The position numbers were made by a program, and so were the translations under genes. The notes under the pieces are model-generated. The model did no database searches. It worked only from the letters and a program-made list of their open reading frames with translations, and was not told where the DNA came from. 64,000 bases of DNA from Leptodontidium sp. MPI-SDFR-AT-0119 (Eukaryota; Ascomycota; Leotiomycetes; Helotiales; Leptodontidiaceae), in contig JAHLEZ010000001.1 in assembly GCA_020726505.1 (NCBI GenBank), forward strand, positions 5,022,001 to 5,086,000, read 5' to 3'. Positions 10,117 through 20,979 of this stretch are shown here, piece after piece; positions within the stretch are counted from its first letter, which is position 1; every line of letters starts with the position of its first letter.

Positions 10117-11256
10117 CTACTTCTCCTGTTCCAATAACCACCTCATTCCCTTGACTGTATCCTCCACGAATGTCCTACTCATTTCTAGCTCAGGGAAGTT
10201 TGTCCAAAAGTAATGACCCAGTCCTTTGTACACGTCCAGCTTAGTTTTAACACCAGACTCTTCTCTCAGTACTCTCTCATATATCAAGGCCTCGTCACGG
10301 AGGGGATCCAGTCCGCAAACTTGGAAGTAGGCCGGTGGCAAGTCCTTGTGTCCTCTCTCCGTTTTCCCGTAAAGAAAAGGCACGAAAAGTGAGCTGGACA
10401 TATCGCCATGCATGCCAGCCATACTGAAGATTCTCGCCAGAAGTTTCAAGGGAAGCAGGCCGACGACAGACCTAATAATCGGGGTGATATAGGGACCAGC
10501 AGGTCCCAAAGCTACGTTGAGAATGGGATCTCGACTTGGAGTAATGAACGGGTGCGAAATGAATTCGGATCGATATTGAGCAGGGATATGTGACGGCGGC
10601 AAGAAGCACATTACGGCAGGAACTCCAAGATACTGGCCTGTGAGAGGAGGCGACAGTCGGTCATCTCGAGCGAGATGAGCCAGCACCGCTGTGATATTCC
10701 CGCCAGCTGATCCCCCTCCAATCACGAATCCCTTCGATGGATCGGCACCGAGATTTGAGGCATTCTGAGCACACCACTGAAGAGCGTCCCACGCATCATT
10801 GATCCATGTCGGGAATGGATATTCTGGAGCGAGTCGATATTCAACGTTGACGCAAACAGCTCCCAGATCTCGCGAGAACAATCGACAGTTCACCTCCTCA
10901 TCAGTCAAATCTCCCATACCCCAGCCCCCTTCGTGCAACATCACAATCAAAGGACTTCTGCCCTCCATCACAGTCACAGGTTTGTAGATCCTGATGGTGA
11001 TTTCTGAGCCATCGCGTACGGGGATTTTTCGATCTTCCTCGGTCACTTCGGGAATAAGTCCAGGAAGGTAGCGGAGACCCCATTTTTCTTTCAATATTGT
11101 CGCTCTGTGTTCTCGGAGGGCAGTGTGATCGGTTCGGCCATAATACGGGTCGGATGGCTTCGGTGGCCGCATCGCTGGCCTCATCTCAAGAATCGCGGCG
11201 AGGGCCGGGTCCATGACTGCCATCGAGACAAGCTCCTCCCTCGTGCGCGGTGCCAT
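10117..11256 (-). CDS. alpha/beta hydrolase (HSL type)
   Basis: Intronless, 379 residues from the ATG at 11256. The frame stays open another 126 codons upstream, but that part reads as untranslated sequence and lacks hydrolase similarity. The alpha/beta-hydrolase-3 (hormone-sensitive-lipase-like) fold shows an oxyanion motif HEGGW at 108-112, where HGGG(W/F) is usual, and the nucleophile elbow GGSAGG with S183. D317 (GLDPLRD) and H348 (GLGHYFW) complete the triad. Family members hydrolyse esters, small acyl compounds or lactones; the substrate cannot be read from sequence. No signal peptide or targeting signal is seen, so it is probably cytosolic. The intact triad argues for an active enzyme. 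Confidence 0.85.
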   Translation of the reverse strand: MAPRTREELVSMAVMDPALAAILEMRPAMRPPKPSDPYYGRTDHTALREHRATILKEKWGLRYLPGLIPEVTEEDRKIPVRDGSEITIRIYKPVTVMEGRSPLIVMLHEGGWGMGDLTDEEVNCRLFSRDLGAVCVNVEYRLAPEYPFPTWINDAWDALQWCAQNASNLGADPSKGFVIGGGSAGGNITAVLAHLARDDRLSPPLTGQYLGVPAVMCFLPPSHIPAQYRSEFISHPFITPSRDPILNVALGPAGPYITPIIRSVVGLLPLKLLARIFSMAGMHGDMSSSLFVPFLYGKTERGHKDLPPAYFQVCGLDPLRDEALIYERVLREESGVKTKLDVYKGLGHYFWTNFPELEMSRTFVEDTVKGMRWLLEQEK

Positions 11257-12076
11257 CTTGATGGTCTGTGAGTAGTAGATAAAGATTTTTGGAACTCTCC
11301 AGATGAACGGTGAGGAATGCAGGAGCAAGATACCTACAGTGAAGCACAGAAGTAAGCAGTTTACTGAGAGAAAGGAGGTACGACTGAACGAGTGCCTAGA
11401 GAAAGGAGGTAAAGAGGGTGGCCACAGATTTCCGAACCCCGACTTTTGTGGAAAGTTAAATAACTTGAGTAGTAAACAAACAAAAAAGGCTGATATAAAG
11501 TTAATGAGGCTTCTGAAGGCGGAAGAGGTAAAAAGTATCCAATCAAATCGTCTAGGAGCACAGAATAGCAACGGGCTCAAAGGCCCCTGGGGATTCGGAA
11601 ATCTTCTAACTCCTTGGAGGGCCGCGAGACCCACTTATTTCCCTCCACCACCAGAAAATGCTGTTTCTTGGCAGTACTTGACTAGAACGTGATTAAGAAC
11701 AGAACTAGAAAAATAAAAAAGGTGTATAAGTACGAATAAAATCAGGCAAGTAGAGATTTCTCTCGGCTACAGTGGCAAGCGAAGCGCGGACGCTCCCGGT
11801 ATCAGCTGATCCGCACTTACGGCTTTTCACGTGATATGTTTGCATTTCCAATCGAACTCTGGACAGACTACGTTTTTGTGTGGGACCTAGAGGTAAAGGG
11901 AAATCCTGTTTAAGATATTATATGTGCTATATATGTTATAGTTGAAGAGTTTTGTTCACATACGGTCTGATGAAGTCAACCCACTCCTGGCAGTTTGAGT
12001 ACGAATCGAGATTTCTTCACATTCCTGGACAGTCTAAAGATTCAAACAAGAATGTACTGATATTTAGATTATAGAA

Positions 12077-12145
12077 GCAAGGATAAAGAATTGTAAAGCA
12101 TGATAGGCGCTGCCTATCATACACATTCATCTTCTCTATCCTTGC
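12077..12145. repeat. compound inverted repeat (hairpin)
   Basis: An inner perfect palindrome at 12100-12120 has 9-nt arms around GCT (ATGATAGGC / GCCTATCAT). An outer pair of 14-nt arms (12077-12090 and 12132-12145) matches with one mismatch. The inner loops of 9 and 11 nt do not pair. Could be a transcribed hairpin, a cruciform or the remnant of a small inverted-repeat element. Confidence 0.7.
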
Positions 12146-12782
12146 CAAGTAAGCCAGCTCACTTAACATTCCAATATCCCGCTCTGATCCCCTTCAGCTA
12201 CAATATAGCTTCCCATCATGCTTCCCACTCTCCTTGTTGACTTGAACGTCTTTGGGGGCGGCTTTCGAAAGCTTCTTGATTTGATTTGTGTGACTTGTGG
12301 TGTGGGTTTTGCCGATATGTCATGGATACGATGATTCACAAAGCTAGGATGGGGAAGTAGAAGTAGAAGCGGAAGTTGCTTCTAGGGTCCACAGTCAGCG
12401 AAGACTGCGGAAGAATGGATGAATACAAGAGCCAGAACGCAGGTTCGGGTGAGCAACTCAAAGGATATCAGATTTGTTGGAACCAGTTCCTTTCAAGCTC
12501 ATCTGAATTATTCGCCCCAGACTGGAATTCTTCATCATATCACCTCAGCCAACGGTATCGAGATTTTTCGGAGTTATTCTAGCACAATCACTGACATTTT
12601 ACATTATCAAATTGTTTGTTCCACCTCGAATGAAAGGTATGCTGCTAGTGAATGGTAAATATGGTTCGCTTAAATCCCCTCCTCCGCCCTGCCCCATGGG
12701 GGTCACCGTCCCTTGTGATTTCACAGCAGAGACATTCACACACCCCAGTGACTCAAAACTTCGGCCCATAGCCTCTTATCTC

Positions 12783-12789
12783 TATAAAA
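12783..12789 (+). promoter_or_regulatory. TATA-like box
   Basis: TATAAAA about 180 nt upstream of the start codon at 12967, followed by a pyrimidine-rich stretch. Position fits a fungal core promoter; no experimental support. Confidence 0.3.
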
Positions 12790-12966
12790 TTCCTTTCCCA
12801 AATCTCACCTCTTGAATACTTGCAAAAAAAATAAAGGTTTCAGTACAGCCAGCATAGCGCATCCCGACCCGATCAAAACATTAAGCACTGATTTCCAACA
12901 GCCCATAACCGAAAATCCATCGAGAGGTTCAACCTATTCAGCAATCAATCTACTCTTCACTCCAAG

Positions 12967-13605
12967 ATGTTTAAAGCTCTCTTCATCGATACGTTTCTCT
13001 GCCCCCTCCCTCTCACGGCACAAATGGTCACCTTCACCGTAATATGTACCGGTGCTGCATCGCTCTGTGAACTAGAATTTCGCAACAGTATAGCAACCCA
13101 AACCCAATCGCAGGATACGATTGTGCCAACATATTCGAAAGTCTCAAGCTCAGTTGTCATATCAAGCGGTCTTCCAACTTCACCATCTTCCATCAAAACC
13201 CCTCTCTCATCCTCCTCTACAACACAGCTTTCACCACCATCAGTTTCACTCCTCACATCACACCCCCAACCAGCTCCAACCACAACACTCACTACTCCAA
13301 CTCCATCACCATCGTCATCCCCAATCTCGTCTCCTCACACTGAATCCTGCATCTGCCTCTCCACCGGTCCATTCTGCGCTCCACAATCAACACCACGCGG
13401 TAAAACATTCCAAGGCCTATCCTCAAAATCCCTCTCCGGCCTACCCGTAGCCGGGACAGCGTGTCCTACATCAAAAGACGTTCTTCTGACATGCAGTCGC
13501 GTGGGCGGGGTGCCAAAGGTAGAGAAGTGCAAGTTCATGGGCTTTGGATGGTCTGTACATTGTGCAGAGAGTAAAGTTGGGGTGGATTCTTGTGGTGGGG
13601 TGTGA
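12967..13605 (+). CDS. Ser/Thr/Pro-rich protein with C-terminal cysteine module
   Basis: Single open frame of 212 residues, no family recognised. The N-terminus is hydrophobic and could be a weak signal sequence (FLCPLPLTAQMVTFTVICTG). The middle, about residues 60-125, is almost all Ser, Thr and Pro, as in O-mannosylated linkers. The last ~85 residues hold cysteines in a spaced pattern (CICLSTGPFC, TACPTSKDVLLTC, KCKFMGF, HCAESKVGVDSC), which suggests a small disulfide-bonded module. Together this fits a secreted or wall-bound protein. It converges with the Zn2Cys6 gene, 191 nt apart. The start is uncertain, and an upstream exon could supply a better signal peptide. Confidence 0.5.
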   Translation: MFKALFIDTFLCPLPLTAQMVTFTVICTGAASLCELEFRNSIATQTQSQDTIVPTYSKVSSSVVISSGLPTSPSSIKTPLSSSSTTQLSPPSVSLLTSHPQPAPTTTLTTPTPSPSSSPISSPHTESCICLSTGPFCAPQSTPRGKTFQGLSSKSLSGLPVAGTACPTSKDVLLTCSRVGGVPKVEKCKFMGFGWSVHCAESKVGVDSCGGV

Positions 13606-13796
13606 ACTCAGTCCTTCATACCAGTGACGGAGTAAAGAAGAAGAAAAAAGAGGAAAGAGGTTAATTGCAAAGCACAATATGTCGAGAATCTTTAGTAGGC
13701 TTCACCAATGCCACTAGGGATCTTGTAAATTTGTTCAATTTTTCTTATTATCTTTCTTGGCTTACATTTTCAAATTGAAGTGTTTGACAGGACCCC

Positions 13797-16096
13797 TCAC
13801 CCGAAGAAATCCTGTCCCAAACCTCCACCCGTATAAGCAGGTAAATCTCCATCCATAAGCGTCTGCCAATACTCCCAATCAACGGGCGTTATCTCTGGCA
13901 TATTCGTATCGAAACCCAACGCATCAGGACCAGCCCACTGCAACTGCGGCGCCCCGACAACATTATTATACGTCAAATTCTGAGGAACATTGTTCCCGTA
14001 GTTCGCCACTCCGTTCGAGCCCATGTACTGTGTCGCAGCTGGCGGTGCAGGCAGTGCCAGGCGTTTGGGCACTTCGGAGATGTTACGCTGGGCTCGTAGG
14101 AGTGAGATGAAGCGTGGTGGGGGCACTTGGTAGTTCCCTTGTGCTTCTTCGCGCTTTTGCCAGGCTTTGAGAGCGAGGTTGCCGATGGCTACGTAGAGAC
14201 TGTTTTTGGTGTCGTTTATCATCTCCGGTCGGTTTTGGAAGGAGAGTTCGATTTGTCGCCAGGCGCGGTCGACCAGTTCTCCTGATGTGCGGTGTCGGAG
14301 TTCGCTGAGGAGGTAGATGAAAGCATCGAGTTGGAAATGGGATGCTACATGCCAGAGATAGCCTTGGACGCATTTGTTGGTGTGGCCTAAAGAGTCGAAC
14401 TCTAGCTCTTTCAGGGACTCGGTGAAGAGCATGTCTTTTTCTTTTTGTGGCATGCTAGCTCCTTTGTCGGGGTATTGACGAGGATGATGGGCCATGATAC
14501 GCATGGTACAGATTACTGATTTGGCGACATAGATGGTGAGAAGGTGGAGAGGGATCGATGGGTCGCAGTATCGGAGGAACTGCTCCTGAAATCTCGCTTC
14601 TAACTCATCAATAGCCCTATCCTTATCCGGGATCAACTCTGGCCCGGTGGCAGAGGACAGCGCCGTTGCTTCTTTACATGGCGTACCAGGCTTTGCACCG
14701 CGGAGTGCTTGTGCAGTTTCGTATCTCAGACAGCAGAATATCATCTCGGTTGCTCCCTCTTTTGACTGTGGCGGATCTGTCATTCCTGGACTCAAGTCAC
14801 TGTCACTTATATTCAGTGGGACTTTCGTGTCGAACTTCGCGAGCCAGGCAGGGAATCCAGCCCCAGCCAATTTTGAAGAGTGGCCGTCGAGAAAGACGAC
14901 TTGCCACCATGTCCGTCGCCTGATCTCAGCATCGAAAGGCGAGATTTTGTGATGTCCACCATCACGATGGAGGCCAAGTCGCTGTGAAATCCGAACAGCA
15001 ACACCACTTAGAACCCATAAAGAGTGTGGATCGTATGTTTGCCGTACTCCGAGCTGTGAACTAAAATTAGCCCATCATTTCTCTCGACTGTATTGGAAAA
15101 GCTCCACATCTAGCAGATGTGTGACTTGACACTTACAAGATAAAGGATGAATGCTTGCAAAGTCAGAATATTCAATGACTTGAGAAACCTGGAATTAACT
15201 AGAGATTGCTGCGCCCCAGTAGAATATTTTGCCAGAAGGGTTGCTTTCGACTCGTTGAACATCGATCTGCAGTCCTGATCTTGGAGCGATATCACCGAGA
15301 TGAAATAAATAGCAAACATCAACGCTTCCGTATGCCGTGGCACATTTGCAAGATCTCCACTGGCATCTAATATCATTTGCTGAATCGTGGGTGCGTGGAA
15401 CATTTTTACCATCGGGTTGACATTGACTAAAAAAGTTTGCCATAATCTGAAAATGTGTACTGGTGGGGGATGGAGATCGGCTAGATCTCGTGAAGTGCCT
15501 CCCAGTGATCCGAAGAGAAACCCCTCTGGCGTAGGATAGCCACCCTGCTCTGGAAAGTCATCTTCTGAAGAACCATCCTGGAGAGCGTCTTTTGGATCTT
15601 GTATTTCATCTCGTAGATTCTCCCAGAGAGTGCTGCCTTTGTTAGCCCACTGCATGGATCAAGAGCAATTTTCTTACTTCTCAACATAATGTGAATTCTC
15701 CTTGTCGGCAAACAATGCTCCTCTGTCCACATTACGGGCTCTCGGGACGTTCAAAGATAATCCATTCGCACCTGGTTCGTGCCAGTGTTGAGACTCATTC
15801 GCCCGCTCAGCAGATTCCGGAACAATCTCATCATCACGGTCAATCTTCACACCATGGGTCCTTAACAAATGCTCATATTTCCGAAGACGGGCAGCGAGGT
15901 CGATTTCCGTAAGTTTTCTCTTTCGCCGTCTTGGTTGAAGGGGTGCACTGGGTACACACTCCGCACGTGCCTTGATGCAGTTCGAGCACGGCTTTTGTCT
16001 ATCGCACTTCACTTTGCGCTGCTGGCATAATATGCACGAATGACCTCTCGTGATTTTTGGCGTCGTGTCGGGGGTTTGAGAGGGTGCCTGGAGCAT
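13797..16096 (-). CDS. Zn2Cys6 fungal transcription factor
   Basis: Exons 16096-15678, 15632-15137 and 15053-13797 give 723 residues. The first join uses a 45-nt intron and restores HYVENTLWENLRDEI; the second restores LYLLGVRQTYDPHSLWVL. The binuclear zinc cluster is at residues 21-47 with spacing C-X2-C-X6-C-X5-C-X2-C-X6-C, followed by a basic stretch (RRRKRKLTEI) and a likely short coiled coil. The fungal-specific middle homology region spans roughly 190-500 (VAVRISQRLGLHRDG, EIRRRTWWQVVFLDG). The C-terminus is Asn/Gln/Tyr-rich and acidic at its end, like an activation domain. It is divergent from an MFS exporter with 630 bp between start codons, so it may control that gene; targets are inferred from position only. 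Confidence 0.9.
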
Positions 16097-16726
16097 TCTG
16101 ACGATGCAGGAGGTGGCGTTCGTGCAGCCTGGGCTCGGGGGATAGAAATGTGCGAGAGGTCTCAGATGATCGACCCGTCGTCCAAAAGGGTTGTAGAATA
16201 CACCGACCCAGATATCAGCAACTGGGTAACGACGAGGAGGTGGATTATATGTCCGTCTTATTGTCCAGTTGTAAAATGAGAAAGGATCTTTGAAGCTGGC
16301 GAGTCTTCTGTTTTGTATGGGAGGCTCGGGGACAAACTTGTGACTTCGGTCCCGAACAATTTCTCCACAGCCCGTGCCAATCTTGATCGCTGCAGGGTTG
16401 AGGACCTGCCAGCCGCTGTCCGATGATCTCGGACTCCACCACTTCTATTTCCCGATCGACAACGACGTTGGTTACCACAATTGCCCCAAATCGATTCTCC
16501 ATGGCCGCTTGCCAGATATAGGCAAGCCATGAGGTTACACTGCATGCGGTGCAAAACAAGTCCGGTTTATGTATAAACCTCGCCCTGCCCTCATCCCTTC
16601 CTGGAGCTTTTCCAAGCATCTCCTTGTATCCACCAAACAGTCCCAAACAGCAAGCCGAGGAGTCCTCAGCGGGAACGGGCTTCTTTGCGAACTCCAAACA
16701 GGACAGCTTGTTTATCGGGAATCAAA
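16097..16726. other. shared divergent promoter, regulator and exporter
   Basis: This 630-bp stretch lies between the start codons of the Zn2Cys6 regulator and the MFS exporter and must hold both promoters. No gene is supported; the two overlapping minus-strand frames and the plus-strand frames have no motifs. Confidence 0.55.
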
Positions 16727-18930
16727 ATGTCGCCCAGCATTGAAGAGCCAAGAGTGACTGCTGCCGATACAGATATTGAGAAAGTCGGACCTGCGACTAC
16801 GACTACAGACACTCCTGAAGCCAAAGACGAAGAAGAATCAGACCGAGAAGAGGAAGAGGAAGAGGTATACCCACCATGGAACAGAGTCGCTATTATCATG
16901 ACTGCGGTCTACTGCACGATGTTTATTGTTGCTCTGGTGAGTGGTTGATGTTGGCTTGGAACAGCACTCAATTAACAAAGGGGGATAGGATCGCACAATA
17001 TTGGGAACGGCAATCCCCAAAATTACAGATGAATTCCATTCCATCAACGATGTTGGGGTACGTACATTTGAGCTTTCATTTCATTCCATCCAAGGCTGTA
17101 CTACGTTGTCGCATAAATCTCCTCGTGCGTCCCGGTGCAGCGTTCATGAGAGTCCTCTCACCGATTCGCTTAATACTTAACTCCCTCCCATTGCTTTGAG
17201 GGCAACTTTAATTTATTGACGAGCTGACTGAGTGTTATAGTGGTATGCCAGTTCGTACTTAATTACAAGTTCCGCTTTCCAGTTGATCTACGGTCGCATC
17301 TACACTTTCTACTCTCCCAAATGGGTCCTACTTGGTGCAATCGGCCTGTTCGAAATCGGGGCAAGTTCAACCCCCTAGCTCATGTCACAAACCTATGTTA
17401 ACTTATTTGTAGTCAATTATTTGCGGTACTGCTCCCAACTCGGTGGCGTTCATCATCGGACGAGCTGTTGCAGGGCTTGGATCTGCTGGTATCTTCAGTG
17501 GCGTTATTAACATTATGATCATCACCATTCCTCTACACAAGAGACCTATGTTTCAGGGGATTTTCGGAGCGGTTTTTGGTATTGCATCTGTTGCGGGCCC
17601 TCTCGTCGGGTAAGCTTCTCACTTCTTCCATCCGTCAACAACCAAACTCGAACCAAGCCGAGCCACGCCAAAGAACGGTTTCGCCCAACACAAATGAATG
17701 TCCACTGAATTGCTTATTAGGGGTGCTTTCACAACCAAATTAACCTGGAGATGGTGTTTCTATATTAATTTGCCAATCGGTGGACTTGTAGCCGTCATCA
17801 TCTTATTCGTCCTCCAAGCTCCTCCAAGCAAAAACAAAGACAGCCTTCGCGAACAAGCCAGGAAACTGGACCCCTTGGGAACCTCTGTTTTCTTACCTGG
17901 AATCGTATGTCTCCTTCTTGCACTTCAATGGGGCGGCGCAGAATATCACTGGCAGAACGCAAGAATCATTGTTCTTTTCATCCTTGCCGGCATCCTCCTC
18001 GGTGTTTTCATCTTCATACAGTTCAAATCTGGAGACAACGCCACAGTACCGATTCGGATTGTGAATCAACGCAGCATCTTGTCGGGAATGTACTTTTCAT
18101 TCGTCACGCCAGGATCTATGATGGTCATCATTTATTTTCTGCCGATTTGGTTCCAGGCAATCAAGGGCGTTAGCGCCGTTACATCTGGTATTCATACACT
18201 GCCCCTTGTCATGTCCCTGGTCATGGCAAGTATCATCGCCGGAGGGATCACCGCTAAGACAGGATACTACACTGGCCAAATCATCGCCTGTTCCATTGTG
18301 ATATCCGTCGGCACAGGTCTCCTCACCACCCTGAAAGTGGATACGCCATCACCAAAATGGATCGCCTACCAATTCCTTTACGGATTCGGGCTCGGTTTGG
18401 GTATGCAGCAAGCAGGAATGGCAGCACAGACGTGTCTGGCGAAGAAAGATGTCATGATCGGCGTCTCGCTCATGTTCTTCATGCAAGGGATTGGAGGATC
18501 GATATTCGTTTCCGTCGGACAGACGGTCTTCACGCAAAGTCTCATCTCGAAATTATCCAAGGTCGCTGATATCTCTGTCCCTCCTGCGATAATTGTAAAG
18601 ACGGGGGCGACGGAATTGCGCAATATCGTCCCGCCGCAGTATATGCATCTTGTTTTGATAGCGTACAATGCTGCGTTGTCGGATGTTTTCAAAGTTGGGG
18701 TGGCTTGTGCTGTTGCTGGTATTATCGCTGGATTGACAATGGAGTGGAAGAGTGTGAAGGCTTTGAAGGAGGAGAGTATGAGGAAGGAAGCTGAGAAAAA
18801 GAGAAGGGCTGAAGAGCGCCAAAATGCGAATGATCTTGGGACGGATGCTGAGACAGAACGGACGGTGGTTGTGACGCCACCACAGACGGCTGTTGCAAAA
18901 GAGAACAATCTGCCTGTGAAGGAGGGCTGA
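16727..18930 (+). CDS. MFS exporter, DHA2 type (14 helices)
   Basis: Exons 16727-16936, 16989-17057, 17241-17360, 17413-17609 and 17721-18930 give 601 residues. All joins keep frame; the third intron (17361-17412) starts with GC (GCAAGT) instead of GT. Motif D1 reads VALDRTILGTAIPKI, motif A is near YGRIYTFYSPKW, motif C reads AGPLVGGAFTTKLTWRW, then FYINLPIGG. These are the marks of the 14-helix drug:H+ antiporter group that exports toxins, antifungals and secondary metabolites across the plasma membrane. The N-terminus is acidic and cytosolic, and the C-terminus is charged. The adjacent divergent Zn2Cys6 gene is a plausible regulator. No biosynthetic enzymes typical of a metabolite cluster lie next to it, so self-protection versus general efflux cannot be told apart. 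Confidence 0.9.
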
Positions 18931-19291
18931 GCGATTGAAGTTTCTACGAGCCCTCACATTTTCCTTTCATTTAGAGCAGCGCTGCAAGAACTCAACTCAG
19001 AGCAAAAGAACAGGATACCCCACTTGCATGTAGTATATAAGGAATGTAAAAACAGATTGGGTTTTATATCGCATAGCATTAAGTTGAAGCGAAAATAGAC
19101 AAGAATTTCTTTCAATTCCTGATAGAATTGAAGAAAGAATTCGCAATTGAGAGTAAATACAACAACAGAAGCGAACCCTTTTTTTTTACACAACTTTCCT
19201 CAATTAGACCATCATAAATACAGAGTGCCACCCATCATCACCACAAACATAGACGTTATTTTGCATAACCACCCCCCTCCTCTCTCTTAGT
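18931..19291. other. convergent 3' region
   Basis: It separates the ends of the MFS exporter and the membrane protein gene. It probably holds both 3' UTRs; nothing else is seen. Confidence 0.5.
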
Positions 19292-20122
19292 TCACGGATT
19301 TGCAGGAGGGAAAGCACCCTCCTCAGCAGGAGGCGGCGGCGGCGGAGCAGGTCCAGGTCCTACAAATTTCCCGTGTCAGTCAATAAAGCGACACTTCCAA
19401 TACACAGTACCGTACACAGATAAAAAAATATATATATAAAAAAAAATAAAAGGCAAAAATACATACCACCCGACCCAGCACTCGCTCTCCTGGCCCTCCT
19501 CCTCCTGCGTCTAACCCTTTTCAAATGGCGAGCGCGCAGTAAATAAACATAAAACACTCCCATGAGCAACATCACGCCCCCGAAAATACCGACTACGATA
19601 CCGACAATCGTGCCGGTTGGGACTCCGGGGTTTTGGACACGTCTTTTCCTAGGTTTTACGTTAGATATTTGGGATTCTTGATGATGGTGTTACGTGAGAT
19701 GGGGAAATGGAAGAAGGTGGAGGTGGAGATACGCACGGTGTAGCCTGAGTAGCAGAATACGCGGTTGGGAAACTCGGATCCCCTAGCTCGACGAGCGTCG
19801 CGTATGTCCCTGAAGAGCCGGTGATGGTGAGTGTGATATATTCCGTTCCATCTCTTTCCTCGATACCATCTTCTAGAGCTGTCTCACTATCTGGTGAGTC
19901 CGAGTCCGAGACTGAGACTGAGAGTGGGAGTTGAGATATTCCCGACGACGATGCCAAGGAAGGTTCAAGTTCTGAAGTGTGAGTCGGTTCCGCGAGAGTG
20001 GACGAACGGGTGGGAAGTATCGACCCATCATCGACGTCAGAATTCCATGTCAGAGATCCACTTGTAGCATCCACATCTGTGATATCCCTCTTCCTGTTCC
20101 CAACGTGCGGGTTTGGCGACAT
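19292..20122 (-). CDS. single-pass membrane protein with Arg-rich juxtamembrane tail
   Basis: Exons 20122-19737, 19648-19467 and 19359-19292 give 211 residues. The N-terminal ~130 residues are Ser/Thr/Asp/Glu-rich. One membrane helix follows (GTIVGIVVGIFGGVMLLMGV), then a dense basic stretch (RVRRRRRRARRAS) and a short tail with six prolines (APPPPPPAEEGAF). The basic cluster right after the helix favours an outside-N, inside-C topology. The A/T-rich second intron has long A and TA runs. No cleavable signal peptide is visible, so an extra 5' exon is possible. Function unknown. The layout parallels the protein at 8738-9492 without clear sequence identity. Confidence 0.6.
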
Positions 20123-20979
20123 AGGGTAAGGGGGATGGAGTCGGCAGTACAAGTACGAGAAGAAAGTAGTAGCTTAGCGAGGTTCTCTAACTCCAACTCC
20201 AACACAACACTTCATTGTCGCAAGTTACACATCTTGCCAAGAGAGAAGAAAGAGAATAAGAATAAGAAGACTAAAAGAAGCTGGAAAACTATCACAGTGA
20301 ACAGTATACACAGAAATGGAGCTGATTTTCGAAGGGGAGATGAATTATTTTTCGCTCTGTCGAAGAGAATGGAGCGAGTGACGATAAAGTATTCATTTTT
20401 CAATTCGACCGAGGGAGACAGAGGAGAAAGCCTTGCGGGAATCGATTGGCTTGCGCAGCTTCGTGGGATGGGGGTGTTCGTTGTGTGCTTGCTGTGCTGT
20501 GTTGGGTTGGGCGCGACGTGCAGCTGCGGAGTCGGGACGGGGCTGCCAGTCTCATGTGGTGTTCGCTGGCATCTTACAAGGGAGGAGAGATTTGGGCTAC
20601 ATACCATACATACCCCAAAAAAAAATCTACAGTGCTTGTATGCGCAATAATTTAGCCTGAACTTGGGGAGTGTTGAGATATGTTGTGATAAAGCTGCGCT
20701 GCCCATTTCATCCCGCGGGATTGTGAAAAGTAGGTTACACAATGACAAGAAGAGATTTTCTCTTGGAGAGTGAGATGTGGTGCACGTTGTGAACAGGATA
20801 TTTAGGTTTGGCATGTGGGGTCTGTAAGGGGATGTATTTCGGTCTACTCTTAATCTATTCGTTCCATCTATCTTCTACCAATCGTGCGTTCCTTACTCCT
20901 CCTGCATATCGTTCCTAATCAACAGTCTCCAGAATTGTGCATACCACCACCCGAGGATCCACCACACCAGAAGTGAGAG
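20123..20979. other. intergenic, no gene seen
   Basis: 857 bp between two minus-strand genes. A 200-codon open frame at 20212-20814 was considered and rejected. The region should hold the promoter of the membrane protein gene and the 3' UTR of the NB-ARC gene. Confidence 0.45.

Larger units (their letters stand above)
11257..12966. other. long intergenic region
   Basis: About 1.7 kb with no supportable gene. It contains a TCACGTGA E-box-like palindrome (11827-11834) and the hairpin listed separately at 12077-12145. A TATAAAA lies at 12783-12789, about 180 nt before the next start codon. Open frames on the plus strand at 11303-11692 and 12376-12815 are short and featureless. Confidence 0.4.

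Noticed and set aside
11257..11634. N-terminal extension of the alpha/beta hydrolase
   Set aside because: The frame is open but lacks hydrolase similarity and a proper signal peptide; the ATG at 11256 gives the normal family start.
20212..20814. 200-codon open frame on the minus strand
   Set aside because: Lies upstream of the membrane protein start, composition is not protein-like and it shows no domain.
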